Below, piece after piece: positions 9,906 to 20,101 of a DNA stretch of 64,000 nucleotides. Below the pieces are notes generated by a model that made no database searches, had not been told where the DNA came from, and saw only the letters and a program-made list of their open reading frames with translations. Both the position numbers and the translations under genes were made by a program. How positions within the stretch are numbered: the first letter of the stretch is position 1; each line of letters opens with the position of its first letter. The DNA lies in contig JABAKD010000014.1 of the NCBI GenBank assembly GCA_012845835.1, positions 3,273,710 to 3,337,709 of the forward strand. The letters are read 5' to 3'. This stretch comes from Undaria pinnatifida. Its lineage: Eukaryota; Sar; Phaeophyceae; Laminariales; Alariaceae.

Positions 9906-10185
9906 CAGCCGGTGGGCCTACCCATACTTCCATTGTTTCTTATACTCTGCATCGGCTACCGGACTGGGGTCGTCGTGTCACCCAAACTTCTTTTAAATGT
10001 TCACCATACGGTGGCGTGCACGAGGCGAAGGACCGGCGGGTGTGGTGAATCAATTAGGATTAGCCTACTTTTGCTTTCGCTTAGAAGCACCGCAACTGGT
10101 TTGATAAGTGCTCCCCGCAAGAGCAGCAGCGGTCACCGTAAAACATACATGGTACCTCGGCACGGCTTGTTCCATGTTCCAAACC

Positions 10186-10368
10186 TCAGCAGGATATAAG
10201 CTCGTCACGTAGTGGGTGTTCCTGCAGGACGACTTCGTCCCAAAACGCTTCGTGTTTGCGCACGAAACCCGGCACAAAAGCGTTCCCCCCCGCGCCGGCG
10301 CCCCACGCCGGGGCATGCCACGGCAACCGTCGGAGCGGCCATTTCACCAGATCCCTAAATTCGTCTGC
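10186..10368 (-). pseudogene. Retroelement polyprotein-like fragment
   Basis: A 60-codon minus-strand frame is bounded by stops and has no start codon. It reads with strongly protein-like composition: DEFRDLVKWPLRRLPWH, then NAFVPGFVRKHEAFWDE and VVLQEHPLRDELISC. From memory, the pattern of a Phe-Val..Arg-Lys-His..Phe-Trp core followed by HPLRD resembles the region ahead of the reverse transcriptase in some algal retroelements. That is recollection, not a search result. There is no adjoining RT. It is a relic either way. Confidence 0.35.
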
Positions 10369-10572
10369 CTAAACAGGCAATGTGGGCGAGGGGTTGAGAA
10401 TCGACCATGTGTCCACCCACCGATGTTCGTTGGCGGAAAACTGTGGAATTGAGGGTAGAATAGGCCGCACACCAGTCTGGAGATGATTTAGGTGCCGGAC
10501 CCATTCATCCGCGCCCACCTACCACGAATGCCGACACAAGACTATCTGAATGTCAATACACAGCATCTTACG

Positions 10573-10689
10573 TTAGAAACGGGGGGCAATATTTTCACGC
10601 CCCTTGTTCTGATAAACAGCTAAGCGAATGTCGAAGTGATGCTGTGTGTCCAGCCAATCCATCGAGAAAACCAGACGGTAGCACAGACA
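10573..10689 (-). pseudogene. Short coding relic with MDWL..H motif
   Basis: A 38-codon stop-bounded minus-strand frame contains YRLVFSMDWLDTQHHFDI. LGMDWL-x-x-H-x-x-x-D is the usual signature at the protease end of Ty3/gypsy Pol, so this could be a trace of it. The match is short and the call is weak. Confidence 0.2.
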
Positions 10690-11048
10690 CTAACAGCGCG
10701 ACTCCGGGCCACTCCTACCTACCATTACCTAACAGTCGCTTTAGCACCCCCCTCAAACCCTCAAACATGTACCGCATATATAAGGTACAAGGTACCTCTC
10801 AGATATTACACGCTCTCTCTTGAGGTGGTTAGGCTTTATTTTTTTTTGTTTTTAGGTGCTAGTTTTCGCACGTCACGTTATTAATGTCAGTTAGTTAGCT
10901 AACGGCAGCTACCGAGTCGTTATTAGTCGTGAAATCCTGCCGACTCGCAGCTCTAAAAAAGCGTAACAATATAATCGCGTTCGTACTGTTTTTTAGCTCT
11001 CCCCACAGGCTCATTTTATCGCTGCTGGATGTAGCTGTATGGCACGAT

Positions 11049-11319
11049 GACGCGTGCCACGGTAGAGGTGCGCCAGCCATTGTTGTTTTTCACGTTCCTC
11101 GATTTGGGAGCTTAAGACATGTCTCTCCCAAAACCTGATTTGAAAGAAAAATAAGACTGCTAGAACCGGATGAAAATTCCACGGCCTAGGTACACAACGA
11201 TTTCATGCAAAAAAATGACCTATTATTTATTTTTTTTCCGAAGATTTTGGGTTAAGGAGCCCCGTCGTTCAGAAAACATTTTCGCCGAAAAAAGGTATAT
11301 CTCTATCGTAGCACGCGTC
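11049..11319 (+). mobile_element. Family A element, 271 bp
   Basis: Ends are GACGCGTGCCACGGTAGAGG and CTCTATCGTAGCACGCGTC. The interior follows the family order: ATTTGGGAGCTTAAGACATG, ATGAAAATTCCACGGCCTAG, GATTTTGGGTTAAGGAGCC, then GCCGAAAAAAGGTATA. No open frame. Confidence 0.8.
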
Positions 11320-11414
11320 CTCTATTTGTTTACGTTCCCGCTCCACCAACGAAGTCGCAGATAGAAGAGAGGAGAGAGGAGGAAGAGGGTCCAAGTGCTT
11401 GCTTGGACAAATCA

Positions 11415-11895
11415 ACCCTCACGCCGGACAGATGATCTATCCCCACTTGATGATCTAGATCTCTCTGGGAAAGTCTGCGTGATCTGTTATTAGCTGCTAC
11501 CGGGTGGGAGCCTTACGATCTGCACGATCTAGCAATTTTGCCAGGGTTGGGGTCTGTGTTCTCGGCGCACAGGTTCTTCACAGCATCTTATAAAGGCAGA
11601 TTCAGGATCTAGTGTAGATTATCTATATATGATATATATGATATATATGATCTATATGATCTATTTGATCTATATAATCTGCATGATCTAGAACATCTAA
11701 ATAATCAAGATGATACGCATGATCTATATGATATCTATGTGTTATACTCGGAGTATATGATATGTACGATCTAAATTATCTATATGATCTGTATGATCTG
11801 TAGATAATCTACATTATCTGGATAATCTGTACATGATTTATATGATCTATATGATCTATATGATCTATATGATCGAGATCGTAATCTGTCTGTCC
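11415..11895 (+). repeat. Family F repeat with GATCTATAT array
   Basis: A unique head (CCCCACTTGATGATCTAGAT, GGTGGGAGCCTTACGATCTG) is followed by about 270 bp of imperfect GATCTATAT/GATATATAT repeats. Copies at 36178 and 40810 have the same head. 11900-12760 holds GATTGATT-rich simple sequence near 12040-12130 and nothing else recognised. Confidence 0.75.
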
Positions 11896-12761
11896 GAGGT
11901 GTGAAATGTTCCCAAATCGTACTGTTAACATTTGATACGTAGGTACCATGCGTTGATATTTACCTGTATTTCCGTCGATAAGGTGCAGGTTATCGCCCTT
12001 TTCTGGGCACTTACGGTTTTGGCAGGTAAACCGTTCATCGCTCGATTGATTTACGGCCGGATTGATTTACACGGCTTAATTGATTTATCGCTCGAATGAT
12101 TGATTGATAGATCGCTCAATTGATTGATAAAGATCTGTCCGAGGTTTGAAGTCAGCCCAAACCTCCACGAAACCGTCTCTAATGTTTTGTTAATGGCTAG
12201 CCACTTATTAACAACAACTGTGTTAAGCCTTTTGGGACTCAAAAGGGAGGGGAAAAAAAGGGGGGGCAGTGACGAATAAAAATGGCGATTGCAGCATCCG
12301 ATAACGTGTCGTATACCGCCGGCGGCTGGGTTGCGGTGATAAACAGGTATTACTGTGGCTTGTGGCCTTTATAGTCGCGGTTGAAGGAGCCGTACTAAAC
12401 TACGCGTAATGCTTCACGCTCACGTTGGACTAGACGGTGGTTAACTAATGTCGTTTTTTTTTTCCTGGTGTTGGTGTTTTCTATGTATCTGAGCCTCTAA
12501 TCAAAGACATCAGGAGGCGGCACTTCCACCTCTCAATCACAGATAAAAAGCTTAGCCAATTGCCAACTCAACTTTAATCCTCACAACGAATGTATATCCC
12601 AAGTATCGAAGAGTTTGTGTGGAATATCATAATGAACTACTTTCTCTACCGACTGTCAGCCGAGACAATTCTTTTTTAACGCCGCACTCCCGACATGTGG
12701 ACGAAACACTTGAAGTTAGACTAGGATAATTTTAGGAGTTGGTACTACTAATAACCAAATA

Positions 12762-12979
12762 TGTCAGGACACGGACGTCACTTTTCACCGCTTGAACGAC
12801 GGCAATTTTCCAACAATACGTCAGGACACGGACGTCATTTTTCACCTCTTGACCGACGGAAATTTTCCATCATCTTACCTTGATTGACGGAAAACTACTA
12901 GGTTTTAGTGTAGAACGATCGGTTTGACATCCTTGACTGACCGCTGGACGTTTTCCCTTGACTGACCGTCTCCTGACAT
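12762..12979 (-). mobile_element. Foldback element L, copy 1
   Basis: It begins TGTCAGGACACGGACGTCA and ends TGACCGTCTCCTGACA, imperfect inverted repeats of each other, with internal variants of GTCAGGACACGGACGTCA. The reverse-complemented copy at 36841-36995 also shares about 40 bp of flank (AATAACCAAATATGTCA), so the true element is probably longer. Confidence 0.55.
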
Positions 12980-13117
12980 CTTTGCTTCTAAGGGATTAAT
13001 GGCCATCCTCGAAAGCTTTCGTGATGTTGTTAGTGCAGCGCCTCCTGTTTTGACCCTGCTACGTAGGAGGCGACCGTGAAATTCAACCCCCATCCGCTGT
13101 CTGTCCGTGTGCAAGAA

Positions 13118-13443
13118 AATACGATGGGTGCTACGAGAGAGGTCGTAGCACCCTTTTGGCTGAAACGTGTTCAGAACGACGGGGCTCCTTAGCTCCTTTA
13201 GCGCCCCCAAATCCCTCCCTAGATACTCACTTCAAGTACAATTGTCGAGAAAAAAAAAGGGTTTCCAGTTGTAAGAAATGTCGGCGTTTCGGTTTTTTGA
13301 GGGGGGGGGGGGATAATTTTCGTTGTGTACCTACGAGACCATGGGAATCTGTTCATCGGGTGGCACTTTTGCTTTTCTTCCCTCAACGGGTAAGGAACCT
13401 AAAAAAAAAGAAAAGGTGCATCACCTCGCTATTGTAGCGTGGT
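13118..13443 (+). mobile_element. Family A element interrupted by a TTAA element
   Basis: Left end near GGGTGCTACGAGAGAGGTCG, right end CACCTCGCTATTGTAGCGTGG. The family phrase 'cagaacgacggggctcctta' is followed at about 13195-13275 by a copy of the 90 bp TTAA element (CCTTTAGCGCCCCCAAATCC .. TTTCCAGTTGTAA). After it family A resumes with ACCTACGAGACCATGGGA. Nested insertion. Confidence 0.55.
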
Positions 13444-13690
13444 GTACGTCGTACGCACAAGGCGCGGAAGTCCGCCTCAAACGTGGTTCTTGGCGGAGAT
13501 GCAGCGCACCCTTTCACGCGACTTACCGAACACTTCACGGCGCTTCGCGCTTGGTGCGCGCGACGTCTGCCCGTGGCTGCTGAACATCCGACGTGCTCCG
13601 TTCCAGCATTGCACGGATGCGAGGCTCTGTGGTCCCCCAAGGACTACGGCCATGTATGACACTGGTACGATTTTGACACATCCGACGGTG
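13443..13690 (+). repeat. Family G repeat, copy 3 (partial)
   Basis: It shares the order GCGCACCCTTTCACGCGACT, CCGAACACTTCACGGCGCTT, GCTTGGTGCG and GACTACGGCCATG with the copies at 4378 and 25165. More diverged than those two. Confidence 0.55.
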
Positions 13691-13796
13691 GAGGTGCGTC
13701 TTTGGCACATGCTACAAGAACTATTTTTCTTTTATGAGGATCCTCATTTAACTCGAGCTCTATACGACCTCTCCCAAACAAATTATTTCGGGAAAG

Positions 13797-14078
13797 TGTT
13801 AAGGTATTAGTAGGGTATTAGTCTGTTTGACCACTTGCAAAACCTCTGAAACGGCGGGATAGCAGGTCGGCCGGATATACGGGCGGACCTGTCACTATGT
13901 CCAAGCGGTTTCATTTCCTGGGTATACCGGGGAGAGTATTTTTCAAGTTCGACATGGGAAAAGTCGGGAAAAGTTTATTTCGGTGGATGATGGGATTCGA
14001 ACTCACGACCCAAAAAAAAACATGGTTTTACCGACGACGCCATTTGTTAAGGTATTAGTGGGGTATCGGTCCGATAAG
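13797..14078 (-). mobile_element. T element (miniature LTR type), truncated copy T1
   Basis: Minus orientation. The distal repeat (13797-13842) is cut short and the proximal repeat (from 14045) is cut by element T2. The tRNA-like box GGGATTCGAACTCACGACCC (as read on the plus strand) and the internal part match T2 to T4. Confidence 0.65.
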
Positions 14079-14451
14079 TGTTACAAGGCTTAGTTTGGGT
14101 AAGCTATTGGTTAACCTTTTGCAAGTGGTCAAATGGACTAATACCCCACTAATACCTTAACAAAAGTCGTCGTCGGCAGGACCATGGTTTTTTCAGTCGT
14201 GGGTTCGATTGCCACCATCCACAACAGTAAACTTTTCAGACTTTCCCCATGATCGAACTTGAAAAATACTCTCCGCGGTATCCCCAGGAAATGAAGCGGC
14301 TTGGATGTAGACAGGTCCGCTCTTATATCCGGCCGACCTGCCATCCCGCCGTTTCAGGGGGGGGGAGTGCTATTAGGCTTAGTTTGGGTACGCTATTGGC
14401 TAACCTTTTGCAGTTGATCAAACCGACTAATACCCCACTAATACCTTAACA
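14079..14451 (+). mobile_element. T element (miniature LTR type), complete copy T2, 373 bp
   Basis: Direct terminal repeats of 84 bp at 14079-14162 and 14368-14451 begin TGTTACAAGG/TGCTATTAGG and end CCTTAACA, so they have TG...CA ends like LTRs. A purine run AGGGGGGGGGAG lies directly before the second repeat, where an LTR element has its polypurine tract. After the first repeat comes a tRNA-like segment with GTGGGTTCGATTGCCACC, the T-arm/B-box motif. No protein is encoded. The size and parts fit the TRIM class (terminal-repeat retrotransposons in miniature), moved by another element's enzymes. A tRNA-derived dimer is the alternative. Confidence 0.7.
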
Positions 14452-14462
14452 AGAGCCAAAAA

Positions 14463-15527
14463 GATGTGCTACATACCCGACGAAAACAAAAACAAATCCC
14501 ATGGGCTAGGTATGTAACAAAATTTTAGGTTTGTAAAAACGCGAAATTCTGGATTTGGGGGCTAAGGAGCCCCGCCACTCGGACGTTTGTTTTTTGCCCT
14601 GCAAGGTTGCTGGGCTTTTTTTTCAAGCGTACTGAAAGTTCATGCAACCCCGATGAACAGATCGATCCATATAGCGTGCTGGCTATGATAGGTATACAAG
14701 AAACAGATATTGCCACAAAACAAAAATGGCGAAAATTCTGCAACCCGATGAACAGATCGATCCATATAGCGTGCTGGCTATGGTAGGTAGACAAGAAACG
14801 GATATTGCAACAAAGCAAAAAATGGCGAACACTCTGCAACCCGATGAACAGATCGATCCATCTAGTATGCTGGCTATGATATAGGGATAGAAGAAACGGA
14901 TATTGCAACAAAACAAAAAATGGCGAAAATTCTGCAACTCGATGAACAGATCGATCCATGTAGTGTGCTGGCTATAATATAGGGATAGAAGAAACGGATA
15001 TTGCAACAAAACAAAAAATGGCAAAAATTCTTCAAGCCGATGAACAGATCGATCCATGTAGTGTGCTGGCTGTGATATAGGGATAGAAGAAACGGATATT
15101 GCAACAAAACAAAAAATGGCAAAAATTCTTCAACCCGATGAACAGATCGATTCATGTAGAGTGCTGGCTATGATATAGGCACAGAAGAAACGGGTATTGC
15201 AACAAAACAAAAAAAGGCGAAAATTCTGCATCCCGATGAACAGATCGATCCATGAAGTGTGCTGGCTATGATATAGGTACAGAAGAAACGGATATTGCAA
15301 CAAAACAACAAAATGGCGCGAAAATTCTGCAGCCCGATGAACAGGTCGATCCATGTAGTGTGCTGGCTATGATAGGTACAGAAGAAACAGATATTGCGAC
15401 AAAACAAAAAAATGGCGCGAAAATTCTGACGATTTTGGGCTAAGGAGCAGCGCCTCTGTTGTTCAGAAAAGGGTTGTAGCAAAAAAAAAGTGCTCTCTAT
15501 CTAACGTAGCATAGCATGCGTCGAGAC
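14463..15527 (+). mobile_element. Family A-like element carrying the 98 bp array
   Basis: Left end near GATGTGCTACATACC, family phrase CCCATGGGCTAGGTA, right end CTATCTAACGTAGCATAGCATGCGTCG preceded by GACGATTTTGGGCTAAGGAG. About 780 bp of the interior is tandem array. Confidence 0.5.
14643..15432 (+). repeat. 98 bp tandem array, about eight copies
   Basis: The unit reads 'ctgcaacccgatgaacaga' then TCGATCCATGTAGTGTGCTG, GCTATGATATAGG, 'gaagaaacggatattgcaac' and AAAACAAAAAATGGCG. Period is 95-100 bp. The minus-strand open frames are the same peptide repeated by the array. The units are contiguous with no unique spacers, so this is not CRISPR. Confidence 0.85.
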
Positions 15528-15654
15528 TTTTACCTGTGCGGCGCCAGCGCTGGAAGCAGACCTCGAAAGGAGAGGCACAGATTGCAAGCAAGGATGCTGA
15601 GCTTGCTCGAGCACCTATACGGGGGTTTCGCAAAACAATACAAGGAGGCGGGTG

Positions 15655-16490
15655 GGGGTGGGGACAGGGGTGGTGTTGGTGTTGGTGTTGGTGTTGGTGT
15701 TGGTGTTGGTGCTAGTGTTGGTGTTGGTGTCGGTGTTGGCGTTGGTGTTGGTGTTGGTGTTGGTCTGTTGGTGTTGGTTTGTTGGTGTTGGTATTGGTGT
15801 TGGTGTTGGTGTCGGTGTTGGTGTTGGTGTTGGTTTCGGTGTTGGTGTTGGTGGTAGCGTTGGTGTTGATGTTTGTGTTGGTGTTGGTTTGTTGGTGTTG
15901 GTTTGTTGGTGTTGGTATTTGTGTTGGTGTCGGTGTTGGTGTCGGTGTTGGTGTTGGTGTTGGTGTCGATGTGGGTGTTGGTGCTGGTGTTGGTGTTGGT
16001 GTTGGAGTTGGTGTTGGTGTTGGTGTTGGTGTTGGTATTGGTGTTGGTGTTGGTGTCGGTGTTGGTTTCGGTGTTGGTGTTGGTGTTGGCGTTGGTGTTG
16101 ATGTTGGTGTTGGTGTTGGTTTGTTGGTGTTGGTTTGTTGGTGTTGGTATTGGTGTTGGTGTCGGTGTTGGTGTCGGTGTTGGTGTTGGTGTTGGTGTCG
16201 ATGTGGGTGTTGGTGCTGGTGTTGGTGTTGGTGTTGGTGTTGATGTTGGTGTTGGTGTTGGTGTTGGTGTTGGTGTTGTTGTTGGTGTTGTTGTTGGTGT
16301 AGGTTTGTTGGTGTTGGTTTGTTGGTATTGGTGTTGGTGTTGGTGTTGGTGTCGGCGTCGGTGTTGGTGTTGGTGTTGGTGTTGGTGTTGGTGTTGGTGT
16401 TGGTGTCGGTGTTGGTGTTGGTGTTGGTGTTGTTGGTGCTGGTGTTGGTGTCGATGTTGGCGTTGACGTTGGGGTTGGGGCTGGAGCTGG
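15655..16490 (+). repeat. (GGTGTT)n hexanucleotide array, about 830 bp
   Basis: Almost unbroken GGTGTT with point variants (GGTGTC, GGTTTG, GGTATT, GATGTT) arranged in longer repeating blocks, for example around GTTTGTTGGTGTTGG. Because the period is six, all frames stay open: Val-Gly, Leu-Val and Cys-Trp on plus; Pro-Thr, Asn-Thr and Gln-His on minus. I do not call any of these proteins real. Confidence 0.9.
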
Positions 16491-17143
16491 AGTTGGAGTT
16501 GGGGCTGGGACTGGGATTGGTTGGGGTTGGCATCGGGGGTTGAGGCTCGAGTTGGGGTTGAGGTTCACATTACGGTTCAGGTTGGGAGCGGGGGTGGAGG
16601 TGGAGGTGGGGTTGAGATTGGGTTATGATGTTCGTCGGTGTCAACACTCTTTTCTACATGTTTTTCAACCCACCAGCGGTTTGAAGCTGCAAAACACCCT
16701 AGCAATATGCCCGGGGGTCAGTTTGGAGGGCTCACGTCCGGGCAAGATCAGGTCCGGATGGGATCGGGGTGAAACTTGCGTGCGTACACGCGTTGACCTG
16801 GCCGTGGCCACAGTAGGAGGGGTACCCTCTTTGTCAGTACGGCGACTTTGTGCCTCAGTCGCTCACAAGAACACGTTGTTGGGCGATTTTGTTCGGCGCA
16901 GCGCGTGCCAGCCACATCCAATCGGAGATTCATATCGAGAAGCTAAAACTGCACGAAGAAAGCCGAAGACCGCAAGGAAACGGTGGGGTCACTCGCCCGA
17001 GCAACCCCGAGCCGTTCTAAAAACAAAACCCCCGGAGGGGACCCCACCCCCACGTACGGTAGGTTTGGTCACTCCAACGAAACACTCCAAAAGGGCAGCA
17101 CTTGACCAATACACGGGTAGTGTCGACTGCTGTGCTTTTTCAC
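16491..17143. other. No recognised feature
   Basis: A GGGGTTGGGGCTGG-rich continuation of the array to about 16620, then mixed sequence. A plus-strand open frame continues through to 17379, but its composition changes with the underlying repeat and I do not support it as a gene. GGGGTCACTCGCCCGAGC near 16985 resembles family C. Confidence 0.4.
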
Positions 17144-17309
17144 CCACGTGCAGGCCTCGAATCTCGTGCGTGATATCATCCGTTATGCCTCTCTCGCCCA
17201 TCGACGCGCCCCGGGCTTTAGCGGCCTCCCGCCGGCTCTTAGTTTCCCTCGCCACCAGAAGCGCGGCTGTTTTGGCGCGATTCAGCCGCGAAAACGGCCG
17301 CGTAGCCTC
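17144..17309 (-). CDS. Exon-like segment with splice sites, unknown protein
   Basis: On the minus strand a good 3' splice site (CACCCCTCTGCTGCAG) ends at 17310. A 166-base open segment follows and ends at G|GTGAAA. It encodes about 55 residues, charged and Ala/Arg-rich: FSRLNRAKTAALLVARETKS, RREAAKARGASMGERG and ITDDITHEIRGLHV. This would suit a helical region. GC and codon use differ from the surrounding repeats. No partner exon was found. It could be an exon of an undetected gene or a captured fragment. Confidence 0.35.
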
Positions 17310-18134
17310 CTGCAGCAGAGGGGTGAAAATATTTATCCGAAGGAAGCGGACGACGCGGGCAAACGTGGGTTGTTGGTAGGATTACTGAAGAGGGAGGGAG
17401 GGGGGGTTATTTTGAGGGTACATATATTCATGCGAGAGGAGGAGAAGCACAGTCGTGAAACGCCAGGAAACACAATTTTTCGTGCGCAGGCAGGCACAGG
17501 GTTACGACACCTTGTTACATTGTTTCCTCGGGCTGAGGAAAGTGTAGCTTAGGTACGCACAGAGTGAGCCTAGCCTACCTGCATATACGTAGGTAATCAT
17601 TGTCTTTTAGTTTTTGAGGTTTCTCTCACTGTAGTTTTCTTCTTGCTTTTGTTTTTTTGTGTGAGTGGTCTACGTTAACCCCTGTACAGCCCCCTTCATA
17701 GCGATAAAACCAAAGAAGGAAACGCGTCCGTTATCATAGAACAAGAGCGCAACCCACGATAGATAGTTCATAAAACACCCACGATTCCAACACGACACAC
17801 TTTCCACCGCTTTCTTCTCGGCGCATCAAGCACCTCCTTGTGGAGACGTACGTCGCTACAGAGGTCATTGGTTCATGGTTCAGTGGCGGCACTTTTGTTT
17901 TTGTGGTTGTACGTACACATTTTTGGGGTCTCTTCTCTCCTCCCTCCTTTGAAACCAATAATAGACATACTAAAAATCCGTTAATTTATTTTTACCCATA
18001 AAAGTCCAGCACAACACCCGGTGTCCGTGCCGATTCTATATTCTTTCTTATCTGTCATCCTATTTATAGAGATAAGAGCTCGTCTGTGGCTACAGAAATA
18101 TGATGCTGTTCGTGTGATATTGCACCACGCCATT

Positions 18135-18506
18135 TGTTAAGGAATTAGTGGGGTATTAGTCCGTTTGACCACTTGCAAAAGGTTAACCAATAGCTTACCC
18201 AAACTAAGCCTTATAACACTCTCCCCCCCTTAAACGGCGGGATAACAGGTCGGCCGGATACACGGGCGGACCTGTCATTTACCCAAGCCGTTTCATTTCC
18301 TGGGGATACCAGGGAGAGTGTTTTTCAAGTTCGACATGGGGAAGTCTGAAAAGTTTATTATTGTGGATGGTGGGGATCGAACCCACGACCCAAAAACCCA
18401 TGGTCCTGCCGACGACGCCATTTGTTAAGGTATTAGTGGGGTATTAGTCCGTTTGACCACTTGCAAAAGGTTAACCAATAGCTTACCCAAACTAAGCCTT
18501 ATAACA
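18135..18506 (-). mobile_element. T element, complete copy T3, 372 bp
   Basis: 84 bp direct repeats at 18135-18218 and 18423-18506 differ at one base, so the insertion looks young. On the minus strand the order is repeat (TGTTATAAGG..CCTTAACA), AATGGCGTCGTCGGCAGG, tRNA-like GTGGGTTCGATCCCCACC, body, purine run (18219-18230, read as CTCTCCCCCCCTT on plus), repeat. No matching target duplication is visible at the outer edges. Confidence 0.7.
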
Positions 18507-18840
18507 TTTGCGTATCTACACTCGTATGGACAACACATCTACAAAGTCAATTTTGTTAATGAACGTTTTCGGCGAATATGTTTTATGAAGAGACCCTGTT
18601 AATAGATTATAATAGCCGAAATCGCGCGAAAACAGCAGGGCCTAAGGGGGTGGGTGGCAACGGATTGGCAACAACATTTTTTTGTAGAAGAGCCGATAAT
18701 AATGCGTTTAGCTATTCACCACTAATCATATACCTGGTATATAATATTATCATATACTAACTGTAATGCAGGAATGATACATACAAGCAAAGGCATCAAC
18801 ACCGTCTTTATTTCTTCGACAACTGCCGCCGTCCTCGCAG

Positions 18841-19023
18841 GTGGTTGTCGGTAACATGCAGGTCCTGGAGGAGATCAAGAAGGGCACGCTAGCCATCATA
18901 CACTACGGGTTGGACCTGAGGACTTGCAAGGTCTCTGGTCGACATGGGCTTGAACGAGGGCTGAAGAAGGCCCTGGGGCGGGGGGGGCTGGGGGTTAACA
19001 TTGATATTAGCTCACAGCAGTAA
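18841..19023 (+). CDS. Exon-like open segment, unknown protein
   Basis: A pyrimidine-rich stretch ending CGTCCTCGCAG (18830-18840) precedes 60 codons with regular composition (VVVGNMQVLEEIKKGTLA, IIHYGLDLRTCKVSG) before a G-run and stop. The first ATG is codon 6. Not recognised. Its sequence is richer in GC than its AT-rich neighbours at 18510-18780 and 19280-19500, which show nothing else. Confidence 0.3.
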   Translation: MVVGNMQVLEEIKKGTLAIIHYGLDLRTCKVSGRHGLERGLKKALGRGGLGVNIDISSQQ

Positions 19024-19554
19024 CGTTTGTTCGTGTTTAATTCGCCTCTATCTGAGCGAAACTGCTGTTGTTCTTGCTGCAGCTATACTACTACCGTAGA
19101 GTGATACTCGCGTATTTCTTTCGGCAGTTTTGTTGTTGGAATACAGCAGTACGAAGTAACGTCTGCGTTTGCTCTTCTTGTAAGCTCAAAAAAGTTGGAA
19201 GTAGGTGGGCCTCTTTGTACATAGTAGTTGGAACCCGTTGGGTCTTTTTGTAGATTTTTTTTTATAAGATAATAAACTATAATTGTCATTGTGTTATAGT
19301 AGTAGTATCATATGCTCGTAAGTATTTTTATTATTAGGTGACTGTAATTATTATTGTAAATATGTAGACTATTAATAATTATTATAATAGTAAATAATGC
19401 TCGAAGTATTTTTATTCGATACTTGTCATTTTACTATAGTCTAGACTAATAGTAGTTGCTGTGGTCGGCATTGTCATTTTTATTTTATAATATATCTTTT
19501 TCTTGTTTCTGTTCTCGGTTGGAAGGATTTTCGGGCTTACCATACTAAAACCAT

Positions 19555-19870
19555 ACCCGGGGTTTACCCCGGGTATTACCCCACAAAGAACTTCTGTAAC
19601 TTCTGCAGGATACTCATACCCGTACCCGGAACTTCTGGAAGGTCTGTACGCCGGTGCCACAAAGACCCGGGGTACGGGTACAGCATGCTTATACCTGCCC
19701 GGACCTTCTGGAGAAGTTCTGTACGCCCGTGACACAATACCCGGAAGTTCTGGATGTTTTGTAAGACTTTTATACCCGTACCCGGAAGTTCTGTAAGTTC
19801 TGTAAGACCCCCATACCCGTACCCGGAACTTCTGTGAGTTCTGTAAGACGCGTGCCACACTACCCCGGGT
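19555..19870 (+). repeat. Tandem repeat of about 44 bp, CCCGTACCCGGAACTTCTG
   Basis: About seven imperfect units of 'atacccgtacccgg' + AACTTCTGTAAGTTCTGTAAG. Three further units lie at 21318-21450 behind a CAA microsatellite. The minus-strand Gly/Tyr-rich frames are repeat translations. Confidence 0.7.
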
Positions 19871-20101
19871 ACGGGTACCTCCGTTCCCCGTGCCGCCTCG
19901 GTAAGGCATGCTGCGAGGCATGCCCTAGCAGGCTTGTAGCGAGTGGGGGGTGTCTTTCTGGCGGGTGTAAGGCCGGACTCACCCTCAAGGAGTGATATCT
20001 TCTTGCTGCTGCGTGTGGCCGCGAGGCTTAGGCGTGGTTGTAGAGGTGGGTCGTACGTGGTGCGTTAGGCATGATCACCTACGATTCGCGCGTCTTTTTA
20101 G

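Noticed and set aside
14163-14225. A functional tRNA gene
   Set aside because: The T-arm motif is good but the 5' and 3' acceptor strands do not pair; it is an internal part of the T element.
14643-15432. CRISPR array
   Set aside because: The 98 bp units are contiguous copies without unique spacers, and the window is eukaryotic in character.
15615-16568. Long open frames (over 300 codons) of Pro-Thr, Asn-Thr and Gln-His on the minus strand
   Set aside because: They are direct translations of the GGTGTT array; all frames are open for the same reason.
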